Of a stretch of DNA of 64,000 nucleotides, positions 8,604-17,881 are shown in pieces. This DNA comes from an uncultured Pseudomonadales bacterium. GTDB taxonomy: Bacteria; Pseudomonadota; Gammaproteobacteria; Pseudomonadales; Azotimanducaceae. The stretch's first letter is position 1; every line of letters starts with the position of its first letter. The stretch lies in the NCBI GenBank assembly GCA_958296405.1, contig OY282519.1:2464132-2528131 (forward strand), given 5' to 3'. Under the pieces are notes generated by a model, which was not told the DNA's origin, did not search any database, and saw nothing but the letters and a program-made list of their open reading frames with translations. A program made the position numbers and the translations under genes.

Positions 8604-9344
8604 ATGCAAGCCACCGCCATCACCCTGTATCCGACCATGTTCGACGCTTGGACGAGCCGGGGCGTGGTGGCGCGCGCCATTGCCGGCGGCGCCATGCAGT
8701 TCCGCGCCACAGATCTGCGTGACTATGCCGAAGGCCCCCATGCCACGGTGGATGACCGGCCCTATGGCGGCGGCCCCGGCATGGTGATGATGGCAGCCCC
8801 GTTGACGCGGGCGCTGGCGGCAACCCGTGAGCAGGCGGCCGGCCGCGTCACCACGGTGTTCATGTCGCCCCAAGGGCAGCGCTTCGACCAGCGCGTTGCC
8901 GCCGAGCTCAGCGAACTCAATAGCCTCGCCTTCGTCGCCGGCCGTTTCGAGGGCGTGGACGAGCGGTTCGTGGAGGGCGAGGTGGACATCGAACTGTCGC
9001 TCGGAGATTTCGTCCTCACCGGCGGCGAGTTGGCCATCATGGTGGTGCTCGACGCGGTGGCGCGGCTGTTGCCGGGAGCGGTGGGCAACGCCGAATCCCT
9101 CGTCGCCGAATCGCATATGGACGGCCTGCTCGATTGCCCCCACTACACCCGCCCCGCGGTGTTTCAGGGCGCCGCCGTGCCGCCCACGCTCATGAGCGGC
9201 GACCATGCCGCCGTGGCGCGTTGGCGCCGCAAGCAATCCTTGGGGCGCACTTGGCGTCGCCGGCCAGACTTGCTCGCCGGCCGCCGGTTCGCCGCGGAAG
9301 ACCAAAGCCTCCTGCGGGAGTTCATCGCCGACACTGTGGAGTAG
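8604..9344 (+). CDS. trmD: tRNA (guanine-N1-)-methyltransferase TrmD
   Basis: 246 residues, normal length. Start at the ATG two bases after the rimM stop; the frame is open far upstream but that part overlaps rimM. TrmD methylates G37 next to the anticodon of tRNAs such as tRNA-Pro and prevents +1 frameshifting. The trefoil-knot SPOUT core is clear: [27 protein letters not shown]-type [13 protein letters not shown] and [12 protein letters not shown]. The C-terminal [10 protein letters not shown] and RWRRKQSL are also characteristic. rplS follows seven bases later. Confidence 0.97.
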   Translation: MQATAITLYPTMFDAWTSRGVVARAIAGGAMQFRATDLRDYAEGPHATVDDRPYGGGPGMVMMAAPLTRALAATREQAAGRVTTVFMSPQGQRFDQRVAAELSELNSLAFVAGRFEGVDERFVEGEVDIELSLGDFVLTGGELAIMVVLDAVARLLPGAVGNAESLVAESHMDGLLDCPHYTRPAVFQGAAVPPTLMSGDHAAVARWRRKQSLGRTWRRRPDLLAGRRFAAEDQSLLREFIADTVE

Positions 9345-9351
9345 CCCAAAC

Positions 9352-9702
9352 ATGCGTCGCAACAAAGTGATCGAAGAGCTCGAGAACGAGCAACTCAGAC
9401 AAGACATTCCAGACTTCGGGCCCGGCGACACCTTGATCGTGCGCGTGCGCATCCGCGAAGGGGCGCGGGAGCGCTTGCAGGCCTTCGAGGGGGTCGTCAT
9501 CGGCAAGCGCAACCGTGGCCTCAACTCCTCATTCACCGTGCGCAAGATGGCGCATGGCGTGGGCGTCGAGCGCAGCTTCCAGACGCACAGCCCAGACATC
9601 GCCAATGTGGAAGTGAAACGCCGCGGCGACGTGCGGCGCGCCAAGCTGTATTACCTGCGCAGCCGCTCGGGCCGGGCGGCGCGCATCAAGGAAAAGGTCT
9701 AA
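9352..9702 (+). CDS. rplS: 50S ribosomal protein L19
   Basis: 116 residues, normal length. bL19 signature segments: [54 protein letters not shown] and the basic tail [18 protein letters not shown]. It sits at the 30S/50S interface. Last gene of the ribosomal block; xerD begins three bases after its stop, so the two are probably on one transcript. Confidence 0.97.
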   Translation: MRRNKVIEELENEQLRQDIPDFGPGDTLIVRVRIREGARERLQAFEGVVIGKRNRGLNSSFTVRKMAHGVGVERSFQTHSPDIANVEVKRRGDVRRAKLYYLRSRSGRAARIKEKV

Positions 9703-9705
9703 CGC

Positions 9706-10617
9706 ATGGTGGCGGACGGCGGCGCGGCGCACGCCGTCGAAGTCGACGCCTACCTGGATTCGCTTTGGCTGCAAAAGGGCCTCGCGGCCAACACGTTGGC
9801 GGCCTATCGCCGCGATCTCACGGCATTTGGCGGGTGGCTGCAGCGCGGGTTGGATTCGGCGCAGCCGCACGACATCCAAGCCTATCTCGGCGAACGCTAC
9901 GACGGCGGCGCCTCGGCGCGCTCGGCGGCGCGGTTGCTGTCGTGCCTGCGCGGCTACTACCGCGCCGCGGTGGACGCCGGCCGGCTGCGGCAGGATCCCA
10001 CCGCGACGGTGGCGCGCCCGATGTTGGGGCGGCCACTGCCGAAATCGCTCTCGGAACATGAGGTGGAGGCGCTTTTGGGGGCGCCGCGGGTGGATGACCC
10101 CACTGGCCTCGCTCACGAGTACCGCGATCGCACCATGCTGGAGGTGCTGTACGCCACCGGCTTGCGCGTCTCGGAACTGGTTGGCCTCGCCGTGTCGGCG
10201 CTCAATCTGCGTCAAGGCGTGGCGCGCGTCACTGGCAAGGGCGGCAAGGAACGGTTGGTGCCGGCCGGCGAGGTGGCGTTGGATTGGGTGGGGCGTTACG
10301 TGGCCGTCGCCCGCCCGGCGCTGTTGCGGGGCCGCCCGAGCGACGCGCTGTTCCCTTCCAATCGCGGCGTCGCGCTCACGCGGCAGGCGTTCTGGCATGG
10401 CATCAAACGCTATGCCGAGCGCGCCGGCATCAGGACGGACATCTCGCCACACACCTTGCGGCACGCCTTCGCCACGCATCTGCTCAACCACGGGGCAGAC
10501 TTGCGGGCGGTGCAGATGATGTTGGGCCATGCGGACTTATCCACCACGCAGATATACACCCACGTCGCGCGGGATCGCTTGAAGCGGTTACACTCCACAC
10601 ATCACCCACGCGGATGA
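9706..10617 (+). CDS. xerD: site-specific tyrosine recombinase XerD
   Basis: 303 residues, normal for XerC/XerD. N-terminal SAM-like DNA-binding domain (about 8–95), then the catalytic domain with the full tyrosine recombinase set: Arg154 (ATGLRVSEL), His249 and Arg252 (HTLRHAFATHLL), His275 (LGH) and nucleophile Tyr284 (STTQIYTHV). With XerC it resolves chromosome dimers at dif. Called XerD rather than XerC from synteny: xerD–dsbC–hom–recJ is the standard gammaproteobacterial order. No dif-like site was recognised in the window. Confidence 0.94.
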   Translation: MVADGGAAHAVEVDAYLDSLWLQKGLAANTLAAYRRDLTAFGGWLQRGLDSAQPHDIQAYLGERYDGGASARSAARLLSCLRGYYRAAVDAGRLRQDPTATVARPMLGRPLPKSLSEHEVEALLGAPRVDDPTGLAHEYRDRTMLEVLYATGLRVSELVGLAVSALNLRQGVARVTGKGGKERLVPAGEVALDWVGRYVAVARPALLRGRPSDALFPSNRGVALTRQAFWHGIKRYAERAGIRTDISPHTLRHAFATHLLNHGADLRAVQMMLGHADLSTTQIYTHVARDRLKRLHSTHHPRG

Positions 10618-10630
10618 AGCGGGCGCGAAC

Positions 10631-11374
10631 GTGAAGACCACCTTGCGGCTCGTGCTTGCCGCCGGCGCGATGCTGTGCGTCGGCTTGAGCACCATCGCCG
10701 CAGACCAAACGGCCGCGCAGCAAGAAGCGCTGCGCGCGGAGCTCAAACGGCTGCTGCCGGAGTTGCCCATTTCCGCCGTTGCCGAATCCGCAATCGACGG
10801 GGTGTACGCCGTGCAGCTCGAAGACGGCGCCATGCTCTATGTGAGCGCAGACGGCAGCCATGCCATCGCTGGCGACATGTATGCCCTGACGGACGCTGGC
10901 CCGGTGAACCTCGCCGAGAGCCAGCGCGCGAAACGGCGCCGGGAGCTCATCGCCGGCGTGGACGTGGCGGACATGATCGTGTTTGCCCCGCGCGCCAAGC
11001 CGCGCGCCGTGCTGCATGTCTTCACGGATGTGGACTGCGGCTATTGCCGCAAACTGCACAACGAGCGCCAAGCGTTGAGCGAGCACGGCATCGAGTTGCG
11101 CTACCTCGCCTATCCGCGCGCCGGCGTCGGCTCGCCGACTTACAACCACATGGTGTCGGCGTGGTGCGCGGATGATCGCCAAGGCGCCATCACACACCTC
11201 AAGCAGGGCGAGGCCGTCGCGGACAGGACCTGCGACAACCCGGTGGCCGCGCAATACGAGTTGGGGGGCATGGTGGGGGTTTCCGGCACGCCGTCCATCA
11301 TCACGGCGGCCGGCGAGCTGATTCCCGGCTACATGCCGGCGGACGAACTCGCAAAGAAGCTCGGCGTGCTCTAG
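10631..11374 (+). CDS. dsbC: thiol:disulfide interchange protein DsbC
   Basis: 247 residues from a GTG start 13 bases after xerD. N-terminal signal peptide (about 1–24, ending IAA). Residues 25–90 are the DsbC dimerisation region (GVYAVQLEDGAMLYVSADG, AGDMYAL). The thioredoxin domain carries the active site CGYC in FTDVDCGYCRKLH and the cis-Pro loop SGTPSII. Two further cysteines (WCADD, RTCDN) match the structural disulfide of DsbC. Periplasmic isomerase of wrongly formed disulfides, usually kept reduced by DsbD. The stop overlaps the hom start by one base. Confidence 0.94.
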   Translation: MKTTLRLVLAAGAMLCVGLSTIAADQTAAQQEALRAELKRLLPELPISAVAESAIDGVYAVQLEDGAMLYVSADGSHAIAGDMYALTDAGPVNLAESQRAKRRRELIAGVDVADMIVFAPRAKPRAVLHVFTDVDCGYCRKLHNERQALSEHGIELRYLAYPRAGVGSPTYNHMVSAWCADDRQGAITHLKQGEAVADRTCDNPVAAQYELGGMVGVSGTPSIITAAGELIPGYMPADELAKKLGVL

Positions 11375-12681
11375 TGCCCACGCCGTTGCGGGTGGGCCTC
11401 GCTGGCCTCGGCACAGTCGGCCAAGGCGTCGTGCGCTTGTTGCTTGAAGATGCAGCTGGGCTTGCGGCGCGTGCGCCGCGCCCGCTCGTGCTCAGCCGCG
11501 TTGCCAGCCGCACCCCACGTCCGCATGTGGCACTGGGCGACGCGCCGTTCTCCACCGATGCGCGGGCGCTCATCGACGCGGACGATGTGGACGTCATCGT
11601 GGAAACCATCGCCAACACCGATGCGGACGCCGCCCTCGCCGCATCCAAGGAATTGCTCGCCGGCGCCATCGACGCCGGCAAGGGCTTTGTGACGGCAAAC
11701 AAGGCCCTCATCGCCCGCGAGGGCAACACGCTCTTGGCCGCGGCGCGCAAGGCCGGCACGCATGTCGGCTTCGAGGCGGCGGTGGCGGGGGGTGTGCCGA
11801 TCATCAACGCGCTCACCCAAGGCCTTGCCGCCAATCGCATCGAGTGGCTCGCCGGCATCGTGAACGGCACCTCCAACCACATCTTGACGGCGATGGCGCA
11901 AGACGGGCAGGGCTTTGATGGCGCGTTGGCGGAAGCCCAGCGCTTGGGCTACGCGGAAGCAGACCCCACCTTCGACGTGGAAGGCATCGATGCCGCCCAC
12001 AAGCTCGTCATCCTCGCGCACCTCGCCTTCGGCGCCCCGATGGACTTGGCTGGCGTCTATGTCGAGGGCATCCGCGCCATCGACGCCGAAGACATCGCCT
12101 ATGCGCGGGAGCTTGGCTTTCGCGTCAAGCACCTCGGCATCGCCCAGCGCGACGCGCAACCGCGCGTCCACCCGTGCCTGCTGCCGGAAGACAGCCTGAT
12201 CGCCAAGGTGGACGGCGTGTTGAACGCGGTGCAGGTGCATGGTCATGCGGTCGGCTCGACGCTCTACGTCGGGGCGGGCGCCGGCGCGGCGCCGACGGCT
12301 TCCGCCATCGTCGCCAACTTGCTGGAGATCGCCCGCGCGGCGCCGGTGGTCTCGCCGGCGCCGGCCCAAGCGATCGCCACTGCCCCCATCGGGGCGCTCA
12401 CCTGCCAGCACTACTTGAAGATTCAGGCGGCGGACGAACCCGGCGTTTTCGCGCAGGTGGCGGAAATCTTGAGCCGTCACGGCGTTTCCATTGAGAGCGC
12501 GATTCAACGCGGCGCTGCCGTGCGTGGCGAAGCGGCGTCGCAGTGGGTGCCCATCGTCATCCTCACCAACGCCGCCGCGGAGGCCGAGATGCGCACCATC
12601 GCGGCGGCCATTGAAGGCCTCGACGGGGTGACCGGGCGCATTAGGCGCATCCGTGTGGCGGATTTCGGCGGGACGGTCTGA
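11374..12681 (+). CDS. hom: homoserine dehydrogenase
   Basis: 435 residues from a GTG overlapping the dsbC stop. Catalyses aspartate-semialdehyde to homoserine for Thr, Met and Ile synthesis. NAD(P) domain: VGLAGLGTVGQGVVRLL. Catalytic/dimer domain with GFVTANKALIA, FEAAVAGGVPIINAL, ANRIEWLAGIVNGTSNHIL and LGYAEADPTFDVEGIDAAHK. A C-terminal ACT domain (about 350–435: KIQAADEPGVFAQVAEILS) suggests feedback control, probably by threonine. Most relatives carry thrC directly downstream; here recJ follows immediately and no thrC is present in the window. Confidence 0.96.
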   Translation: MPTPLRVGLAGLGTVGQGVVRLLLEDAAGLAARAPRPLVLSRVASRTPRPHVALGDAPFSTDARALIDADDVDVIVETIANTDADAALAASKELLAGAIDAGKGFVTANKALIAREGNTLLAAARKAGTHVGFEAAVAGGVPIINALTQGLAANRIEWLAGIVNGTSNHILTAMAQDGQGFDGALAEAQRLGYAEADPTFDVEGIDAAHKLVILAHLAFGAPMDLAGVYVEGIRAIDAEDIAYARELGFRVKHLGIAQRDAQPRVHPCLLPEDSLIAKVDGVLNAVQVHGHAVGSTLYVGAGAGAAPTASAIVANLLEIARAAPVVSPAPAQAIATAPIGALTCQHYLKIQAADEPGVFAQVAEILSRHGVSIESAIQRGAAVRGEAASQWVPIVILTNAAAEAEMRTIAAAIEGLDGVTGRIRRIRVADFGGTV

Positions 12682-12722
12682 TCGAGCTGGAACCGCGCCC
12701 AGCGCCGCCGCCAGACTCAGGG

Positions 12723-14390
12723 TTGCTGGCGCAGTTCCCGCGTTTCTTCGCGCAAGCCTTGGCAGCGCGGGGCGTGGCGTCACCTGCCGGCCTCGATCTC
12801 TCGCTGCGCAACCTGGACAGCCCAGACTCCCTCGCCGGCATCGATGCGGCGGCGGAGCGCTTGGAGTCTGCCGTCGTCGCCGATGAGCCAGTGCTGGTGG
12901 TGGGGGATTTCGACGCCGACGGCGCCACCGGCACGGCCCTCGCCGTCTCGTTCCTGCGCGCCCTGGGCGCGACTCGCGTGGACTACTTGGTGCCGAATCG
13001 GTTCGAGCATGGCTATGGGTTGTCGCCAGAACTCGCTGCCATCGCCATCCAACGCGAGCCGGCCGTCATCGTCACCGTGGACAACGGCATCGCCAGCGTG
13101 GACGGCGTTGCCATTGCGGCACGCGCCGGCGTGGACGTGATCGTCACGGATCACCACCTGCCGGGTGCTGTGTTGCCGGCGGCGCACGCCATCGTCAATC
13201 CCAACGTGCCGGGTTGCCAATTCCCGAGCAAGGCGTTGGCCGGCGTGGGGGTGGTCTGGTATCTGCTGAGCCGGGTGCGGGCGCGGTTGACGGCCGCAGG
13301 CTTCTTCGAGCGGCGTGGCGTGGCGCGGCCCAACTTGGCGCACTGGCTCGATTTGGTCGCCGTGGGCACCGTGGCAGACGTGGTGCCGCTGGATCGCAAC
13401 AACCGCATCTTGGTCTACAACGGCCTGCGCCGCTTGCGCGCTGGCAAGGCGCGGCCGGGCTTGAACGCGCTGTTGGAAGTGGCGAAACGGGCGCCGTCGA
13501 CGCTGCGCGCAGCGGACCTTGGCTTCGCTGTGGGGCCACGCTTGAACGCCGCTGGGCGCTTGAAGGACATGGGCGTCGGCATCGAGTGTTTGTTGGCGGA
13601 CGACCTTGGCCAAGCAGCCCGGTTGGCCGCCGCCCTGGACGAGCTCAACCTCGATCGACGCGACATCGAGACGCAGATGACGGAAGAGGCCGAGGCGTTG
13701 GTCGAAGCCGCCCCAAACCCCGGCGACAGCGCCATCTGCGTGTATGACCCGAGCTGGCATCAGGGCGTCGTCGGCATCGTCGCCGGCCGTGTGCGCGAGC
13801 GCTTTCATCGCCCGGCCATTGCGTTCGCCGAGGCCGGCGACGCGGCCCCGGGCGAGCTCAAGGGCTCCGCCCGCTCAATCAAAGGGCTCAACATCCGCGA
13901 TGCGCTGGCGGATGTGGGGGTGCGGTTCCCGGGCCTCATCGAGCGGTTCGGCGGCCATGCGATGGCGGCCGGCGTCACCATTCGCCGCGTCCACTTGGCG
14001 CGTTTCAGCAAGGCGTTTCGTGACGCGGTAGACGCTCGCGTCACGCCCGAGGCGCTGCGCGGCGCCCGCCTCACGGATGGTGGCTTGGACGTCGAGGACT
14101 TCTCCGTCGCCAACGCGGCCTTGGTTGCCGCCCACGAGCCGTGGGGCCAAGGCTTTGAGGAGCCAACGTTTCACGGCGAGTTCGACGTGGTGACGCAAAG
14201 GGTGGTGGGAGAACGCCACCTGAAGATGGCGCTGCGGCACGGCAAACGGGTGGTGGACGCCATCGCGTTCGGCCAAGCGCCCGTCGCGTCGCCGCGAGTG
14301 CGCGCCTTGTACCGCCTTGCCGTGAACGATTACCAGGATGTGGAGACCCTGCAGCTCGTTGTCGAGGCGATGGAGCCTTGCGAGGCTTAG
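12723..14390 (+). CDS. recJ: single-stranded-DNA-specific exonuclease RecJ
   Basis: At least 555 residues; 5'-3' ssDNA exonuclease in recombination and mismatch repair. DHH-family motifs: VGDFDADGATGTA (about 60–72), VTVDNGIAS, VTDHHLPGA. The DHHA1/RNA-binding part has SARSIKGLNIRDAL and FGGHAMAAGVTI. The first canonical start is TTG 12723. The same frame is open back to hom, and the upstream codons encode ELEPRPAPPPDSG, which resembles the usual RecJ N-terminus. Translation may therefore begin 36–45 bases earlier at a CTG (12687 or 12678) or ATC (12681), overlapping or abutting the hom stop. Confidence 0.94.
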   Translation: MLAQFPRFFAQALAARGVASPAGLDLSLRNLDSPDSLAGIDAAAERLESAVVADEPVLVVGDFDADGATGTALAVSFLRALGATRVDYLVPNRFEHGYGLSPELAAIAIQREPAVIVTVDNGIASVDGVAIAARAGVDVIVTDHHLPGAVLPAAHAIVNPNVPGCQFPSKALAGVGVVWYLLSRVRARLTAAGFFERRGVARPNLAHWLDLVAVGTVADVVPLDRNNRILVYNGLRRLRAGKARPGLNALLEVAKRAPSTLRAADLGFAVGPRLNAAGRLKDMGVGIECLLADDLGQAARLAAALDELNLDRRDIETQMTEEAEALVEAAPNPGDSAICVYDPSWHQGVVGIVAGRVRERFHRPAIAFAEAGDAAPGELKGSARSIKGLNIRDALADVGVRFPGLIERFGGHAMAAGVTIRRVHLARFSKAFRDAVDARVTPEALRGARLTDGGLDVEDFSVANAALVAAHEPWGQGFEEPTFHGEFDVVTQRVVGERHLKMALRHGKRVVDAIAFGQAPVASPRVRALYRLAVNDYQDVETLQLVVEAMEPCEA

Positions 14391-14467
14391 GCCACGGCGC
14401 GTCCGGTTGATGGGCGACAGCGCTGGGATGGTGGCTGTCGCGGCTGCCCGCACCGCGCCACAAGCGC

Positions 14468-14473
14468 TACAAT
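14468..14473 (+). promoter_or_regulatory. prfB: candidate -10 box (TACAAT) for prfB
   Basis: TACAAT lies 25 bases before the prfB GTG in the 108-base gap after recJ. No convincing -35 is seen at 16–18 bases. Confidence 0.4.
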
Positions 14474-14498
14474 CCGCAACTTTTGCGGAGCAGCCGCG

Positions 14499-15612
14499 GT
14501 GGCCGAGATCACCTCCGTCAGAGAGCGAGTGAAGGCCCTCGCAGCCCGGGACGGCGCGCTTCGGGGGTTTCTTTGACTACCCGACGCGCAAACAGCGTCT
14601 GCTTGAAGTCGAGCTCACCCTCGCCGAGCCGCAAATCTGGAACGATCGGGAACGCGCCGAGGCGCTGTCGCGGGAGCGCTCGGCCCTCGAGCGGGTGGTG
14701 ACGGTGCTCGACGCCTTGGCGTCGGGGCTCGATGAAGCGTTGGAACTCGCGGAAATGGCGGCTGGCGAAGGGGACGCCGCGGCCTTGGACGAAATCGATG
14801 GCGACCTCAGCGGGTTGGAGACGCGGCTCGCCGCCCTCGAGTTCCGCCGCATGTTCGACGACGAAGCTGATCCTTCCAACGCCTATCTGGAAATCCAGTC
14901 TGGCTCTGGCGGCACCGAGGCGCAGGATTGGGCCGAGATGCTGCTGCGCATGTACCTGCGCTGGGGCGAGAAACGCGGCTTCACGACGGAAATCGTCGAT
15001 CTGTCCGCCGGGGACGTCGCGGGCATCAAGGGCGCCACGGCGCATTTCAGCGGCGAATACGCCTACGGTCGGCTGCGCACGGAAACCGGCGTCCACCGCT
15101 TGGTGCGCAAATCGCCGTTCGATGCCGGCAACCGTCGCCACACCTCCTTCGCCTCGGTGTTCGTGTCGCCGGAGGTGGATGACGACATCGACATCGACAT
15201 CGACCGCGCCGACGTGCGCGTGGACACCTACCGCGCCAGCGGCGCCGGCGGCCAGCACGTCAACCGCACGGATTCGGCGGTGCGCCTCACGCACCTGCCC
15301 ACCGGCGTCGTGGTGCAATGCCAGAGCGAGCGCTCGCAGCACCAGAACCGCGACAAGGCGTACAAGCAACTGCGTGCCAAGCTCTACGAGTTGGCGCTGC
15401 AGGAGCGCCGCGCCGAGCGCCAAGCGCTGGAGGACAGCAAGGCGGACATTGGCTGGGGCAGCCAAATCCGCTCCTATGTGCTGGATCAGTCCCGCGTGAA
15501 GGATTTGCGCACGCAAGTGGAGCGCGGCGACCCGAACAACGTGCTGGATGGCGACATCGACGGCTTCATCGAGGCGAGCTTGAAGGCCGGTCTCGGCGGC
15601 GGCGCCAGCTAA
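14499..15612 (+). CDS. prfB: peptide chain release factor RF2, expressed by programmed +1 frameshift
   Basis: Read as 14499–14573 joined to 14575–15612, giving 370 residues (E. coli RF2 has 365). The first frame starts at GTG 14499 (GGAG at 14487–14490) and encodes [10 protein letters not shown]…GALRGFL, then meets an in-frame TGA at 14574. Skipping T14574 continues as [18 protein letters not shown]2 releases peptides at UGA and UAA. The stop-recognition tripeptide SPF falls at 205–207 and the catalytic GGQ at 250–252, exactly as in E. coli numbering, which strongly supports the join. Low RF2 lets the ribosome slip at UGA and raises RF2 (autoregulation). lysS starts immediately after the stop, as in many gammaproteobacteria. 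Confidence 0.97.
14562..14577 (+). other. prfB: RF2 programmed +1 frameshift site (CTT TGA C)
   Basis: The zero frame reads CGG GGG TTT CTT TGA C. The slippery CTT, the TGA with a following C (weak termination context), and an internal Shine-Dalgarno-like G-run (14563–14567) just upstream match the known E. coli element (AGG GGG TAT CTT TGA C) in spacing. Confidence 0.95.
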
Positions 15613-17121
15613 GTGGCAGACGCGAACGATCTCCGCGCGGAGCGCCGCGCCAAGGTGGATGCGCTGCGCGAGCAGGGCGGCGCCTATCCGAACGGCTTCG
15701 AGCGCGGCGCCTTGGCGGCCACCCTGCACGAAGAGTGCGCTGAACTCGACAAGGCCGCGCTCGAACAAGCAGCCAAGCAGGTCGCGGTGGCGGGCCGCGT
15801 CATGTTGCGTCGGGTGATGGGGCGCGCCAGCTTCTTCACGCTGGAAGATCCAAGCGGGCGGATTCAGTGCTATGTGCGCCGGGAAGACGTGGGCATGGCT
15901 GCCTACGAGACGTTCAAGAAACTCTGGGACTTGGGCGACGTCGTCGGCGTGCAGGGTGCGCTCATGCGCACGGACAAGGGCGAGCTCTCGGTGCAGGCGC
16001 AGCGCATGACGCTGTTGGCGAAGGCCGTGCGGCCGCTGCCGGAGAAGCACAGCGGCCTTGTGGATTTGCAGACGCGCTACCGGCAGCGTTATCTCGACCT
16101 CATCGTCAACCCCAGCTCGCGGCAGGTGTTCCGCACCCGCTCGCGCATCGTTGCGGCGCTGCGCGAGTTCTTGGATGAGCGCGGCTATCTCGAAGTGGAA
16201 ACGCCGATGATGCATCCGATACCGGGCGGCGCCGCGGCGCGGCCGTTCGTCACGCATCACAATGCGCTGCACCGGGATCTGTACCTGCGCATCGCGCCGG
16301 AGCTCTACCTGAAACGACTGGTGGTGGGCGGCTTCGAGCGCGTCTACGAGATCAACCGTTGCTTCCGCAACGAGGGGCTGTCGACGCGCCACAATCCCGA
16401 GTTCACCATGCTGGAGTTCTATCAGGCGTACAGCACCTTTCAGGACTTGATGGACCTCACCGAGGAGATGGTGCGCCACGTGGTGGTCGGCGTGACCGGC
16501 GGCACGAAGTTGACGTGGCAGGGCACGGAGTTCGACTTCGCCGCCCCGGCGGCGCGCATGACCATGGCCGAGGCGGTGGCGGCGCACACCACCCTCACGC
16601 CGGAGGAAACGGAAACCCCCGAGCGCCTGCTTGCCGCGGCGCGTGGCATGAACCTGCCGGTGAAGGCGGATTGGGGTGCCGGCAAAGCGCTGTTCGAGAT
16701 TTTCGAGGCGCGGGTGGAGCCGCGCCTCACCCAGCCGACCTTCATCACGGCCTATCCGGTGGAGGTGTCTCCCCTCGCCCGCCGCCGCGATGGCGACCCA
16801 ACCGTCGCCGACCGGTTCGAGTACTTCATGGCTGGACGGGAGTTCGCCAACGGCTTCTCGGAGATCAATGACCCCGAAGATCAGGCGCAGCGGTTCCGCG
16901 AGCAGGCGGCGCAGGGCGCCCAAGGCGACTTGGAGGCCATGCATTACGATGCTGATTACATACGCGCCTTGGAGTACGGCATGCCACCCACCGCCGGCGA
17001 AGGCGTCGGCATCGACCGGTTGGCGATGCTGCTGACGGACTCCGCCTCCATCCGCGATGTGCTGCTGTTCCCGCACCTGCGGCCGGCGCAGGACGAGGGC
17101 GGCGACGCCGACGCGTCATGA
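15613..17121 (+). CDS. lysS: lysyl-tRNA synthetase, class II
   Basis: 502 residues, GTG start directly after the prfB TAA. N-terminal OB-fold anticodon-binding domain (about 55–145: [20 protein letters not shown]). The class II catalytic domain carries motif 1 ([15 protein letters not shown]), motif 2 ([33 protein letters not shown]) and motif 3 ([18 protein letters not shown]). Charges tRNA-Lys. Its TGA overlaps the ung ATG, so ung is probably co-translated. The minus strand is open over this region but encodes no recognisable protein. Confidence 0.97.
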   Translation: MADANDLRAERRAKVDALREQGGAYPNGFERGALAATLHEECAELDKAALEQAAKQVAVAGRVMLRRVMGRASFFTLEDPSGRIQCYVRREDVGMAAYETFKKLWDLGDVVGVQGALMRTDKGELSVQAQRMTLLAKAVRPLPEKHSGLVDLQTRYRQRYLDLIVNPSSRQVFRTRSRIVAALREFLDERGYLEVETPMMHPIPGGAAARPFVTHHNALHRDLYLRIAPELYLKRLVVGGFERVYEINRCFRNEGLSTRHNPEFTMLEFYQAYSTFQDLMDLTEEMVRHVVVGVTGGTKLTWQGTEFDFAAPAARMTMAEAVAAHTTLTPEETETPERLLAAARGMNLPVKADWGAGKALFEIFEARVEPRLTQPTFITAYPVEVSPLARRRDGDPTVADRFEYFMAGREFANGFSEINDPEDQAQRFREQAAQGAQGDLEAMHYDADYIRALEYGMPPTAGEGVGIDRLAMLLTDSASIRDVLLFPHLRPAQDEGGDADAS

Positions 17122-17843
17122 GCGAGGCGGCGGCTCGGGTGACGTTGGAGGCTTCTTGGAAGGAAGTGTTGCTGGCGGAGTTCGACAAGCCGTACATGCG
17201 GCGGCTGCGCGGCTTCTTGGTGGAGGAAAAGCGCTCGCGGCGCGTCATCTATCCGCAGGGACGGGACATCTTTGCGGCCTTGGACTTGACGCCCATCGAC
17301 CGCGCGCGCGTGGTCATCATCGGGCAAGACCCGTATCACGGCCCCGGCCAAGCCCACGGGCTGTCGTTCTCGGTGCCACCTGGCGTGGCGCGCCCGCCGT
17401 CGCTGCAGAACATCTTCCAAGAGATCGAGAGCGACATGGGCGATGCCAGCGTGCCGGGTGGCCGCGCCGGCGCCAAGGTGCCGGCCGGCGCTGGGTGCCT
17501 GGCGCCGTGGGCGCGCCAAGGCGTGCTGCTGCTGAACGCCGTGCTCACCGTGGCGCAAGGGCGCGCCGCATCGCATCAGGGACGCGGTTGGGAAGAGTTC
17601 ACAGACCGGGTGGTGGCGGCGCTCAATGAACGCGGCGATGCCAAGGTGTTCCTGCTCTGGGGCAGCTACGCGCAACGCAAGGGCGCGGCGGTGGACGCGA
17701 GCCGCCACTTGGTGCTGAAAGCGCCGCATCCGTCGCCCTTGTCCGCGCACCGGGGCTTTTTCGGCTGCCGGCACTTCTCGCGCGCGAACGCGCACTTGGT
17801 CGCCAACGGGTTCGACCCCATCGATTGGTTCGCGGTGGAGTGA
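17118..17843 (+). CDS. ung: uracil-DNA glycosylase (family 1)
   Basis: 241 residues, normal length. Removes uracil from DNA after cytosine deamination or dUMP incorporation. Family 1 motifs are intact: the water-activating loop [20 protein letters not shown], the Ala/Leu loop [20 protein letters not shown] with the base-binding region, and the minor-groove loop [20 protein letters not shown] overlaps the lysS stop (ATGA). Confidence 0.97.
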   Translation: MSEAAARVTLEASWKEVLLAEFDKPYMRRLRGFLVEEKRSRRVIYPQGRDIFAALDLTPIDRARVVIIGQDPYHGPGQAHGLSFSVPPGVARPPSLQNIFQEIESDMGDASVPGGRAGAKVPAGAGCLAPWARQGVLLLNAVLTVAQGRAASHQGRGWEEFTDRVVAALNERGDAKVFLLWGSYAQRKGAAVDASRHLVLKAPHPSPLSAHRGFFGCRHFSRANAHLVANGFDPIDWFAVE

Positions 17844-17881
17844 CGGTTGGCCAACAGGAAGACTTGAGAGGGGGCGAAGAC

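Noticed and set aside
14518-17076. Minus-strand open frame of more than 850 codons opposite prfB and lysS
   Set aside because: It is antisense to two certain genes, is rich in Arg/His/Ala/Gly as expected of a shadow frame in high-GC DNA, and shows no domain. Similar long shadows at 1200–2597, 2712–4001, 46812–47777 and 49095–50630 were dropped for the same reason.
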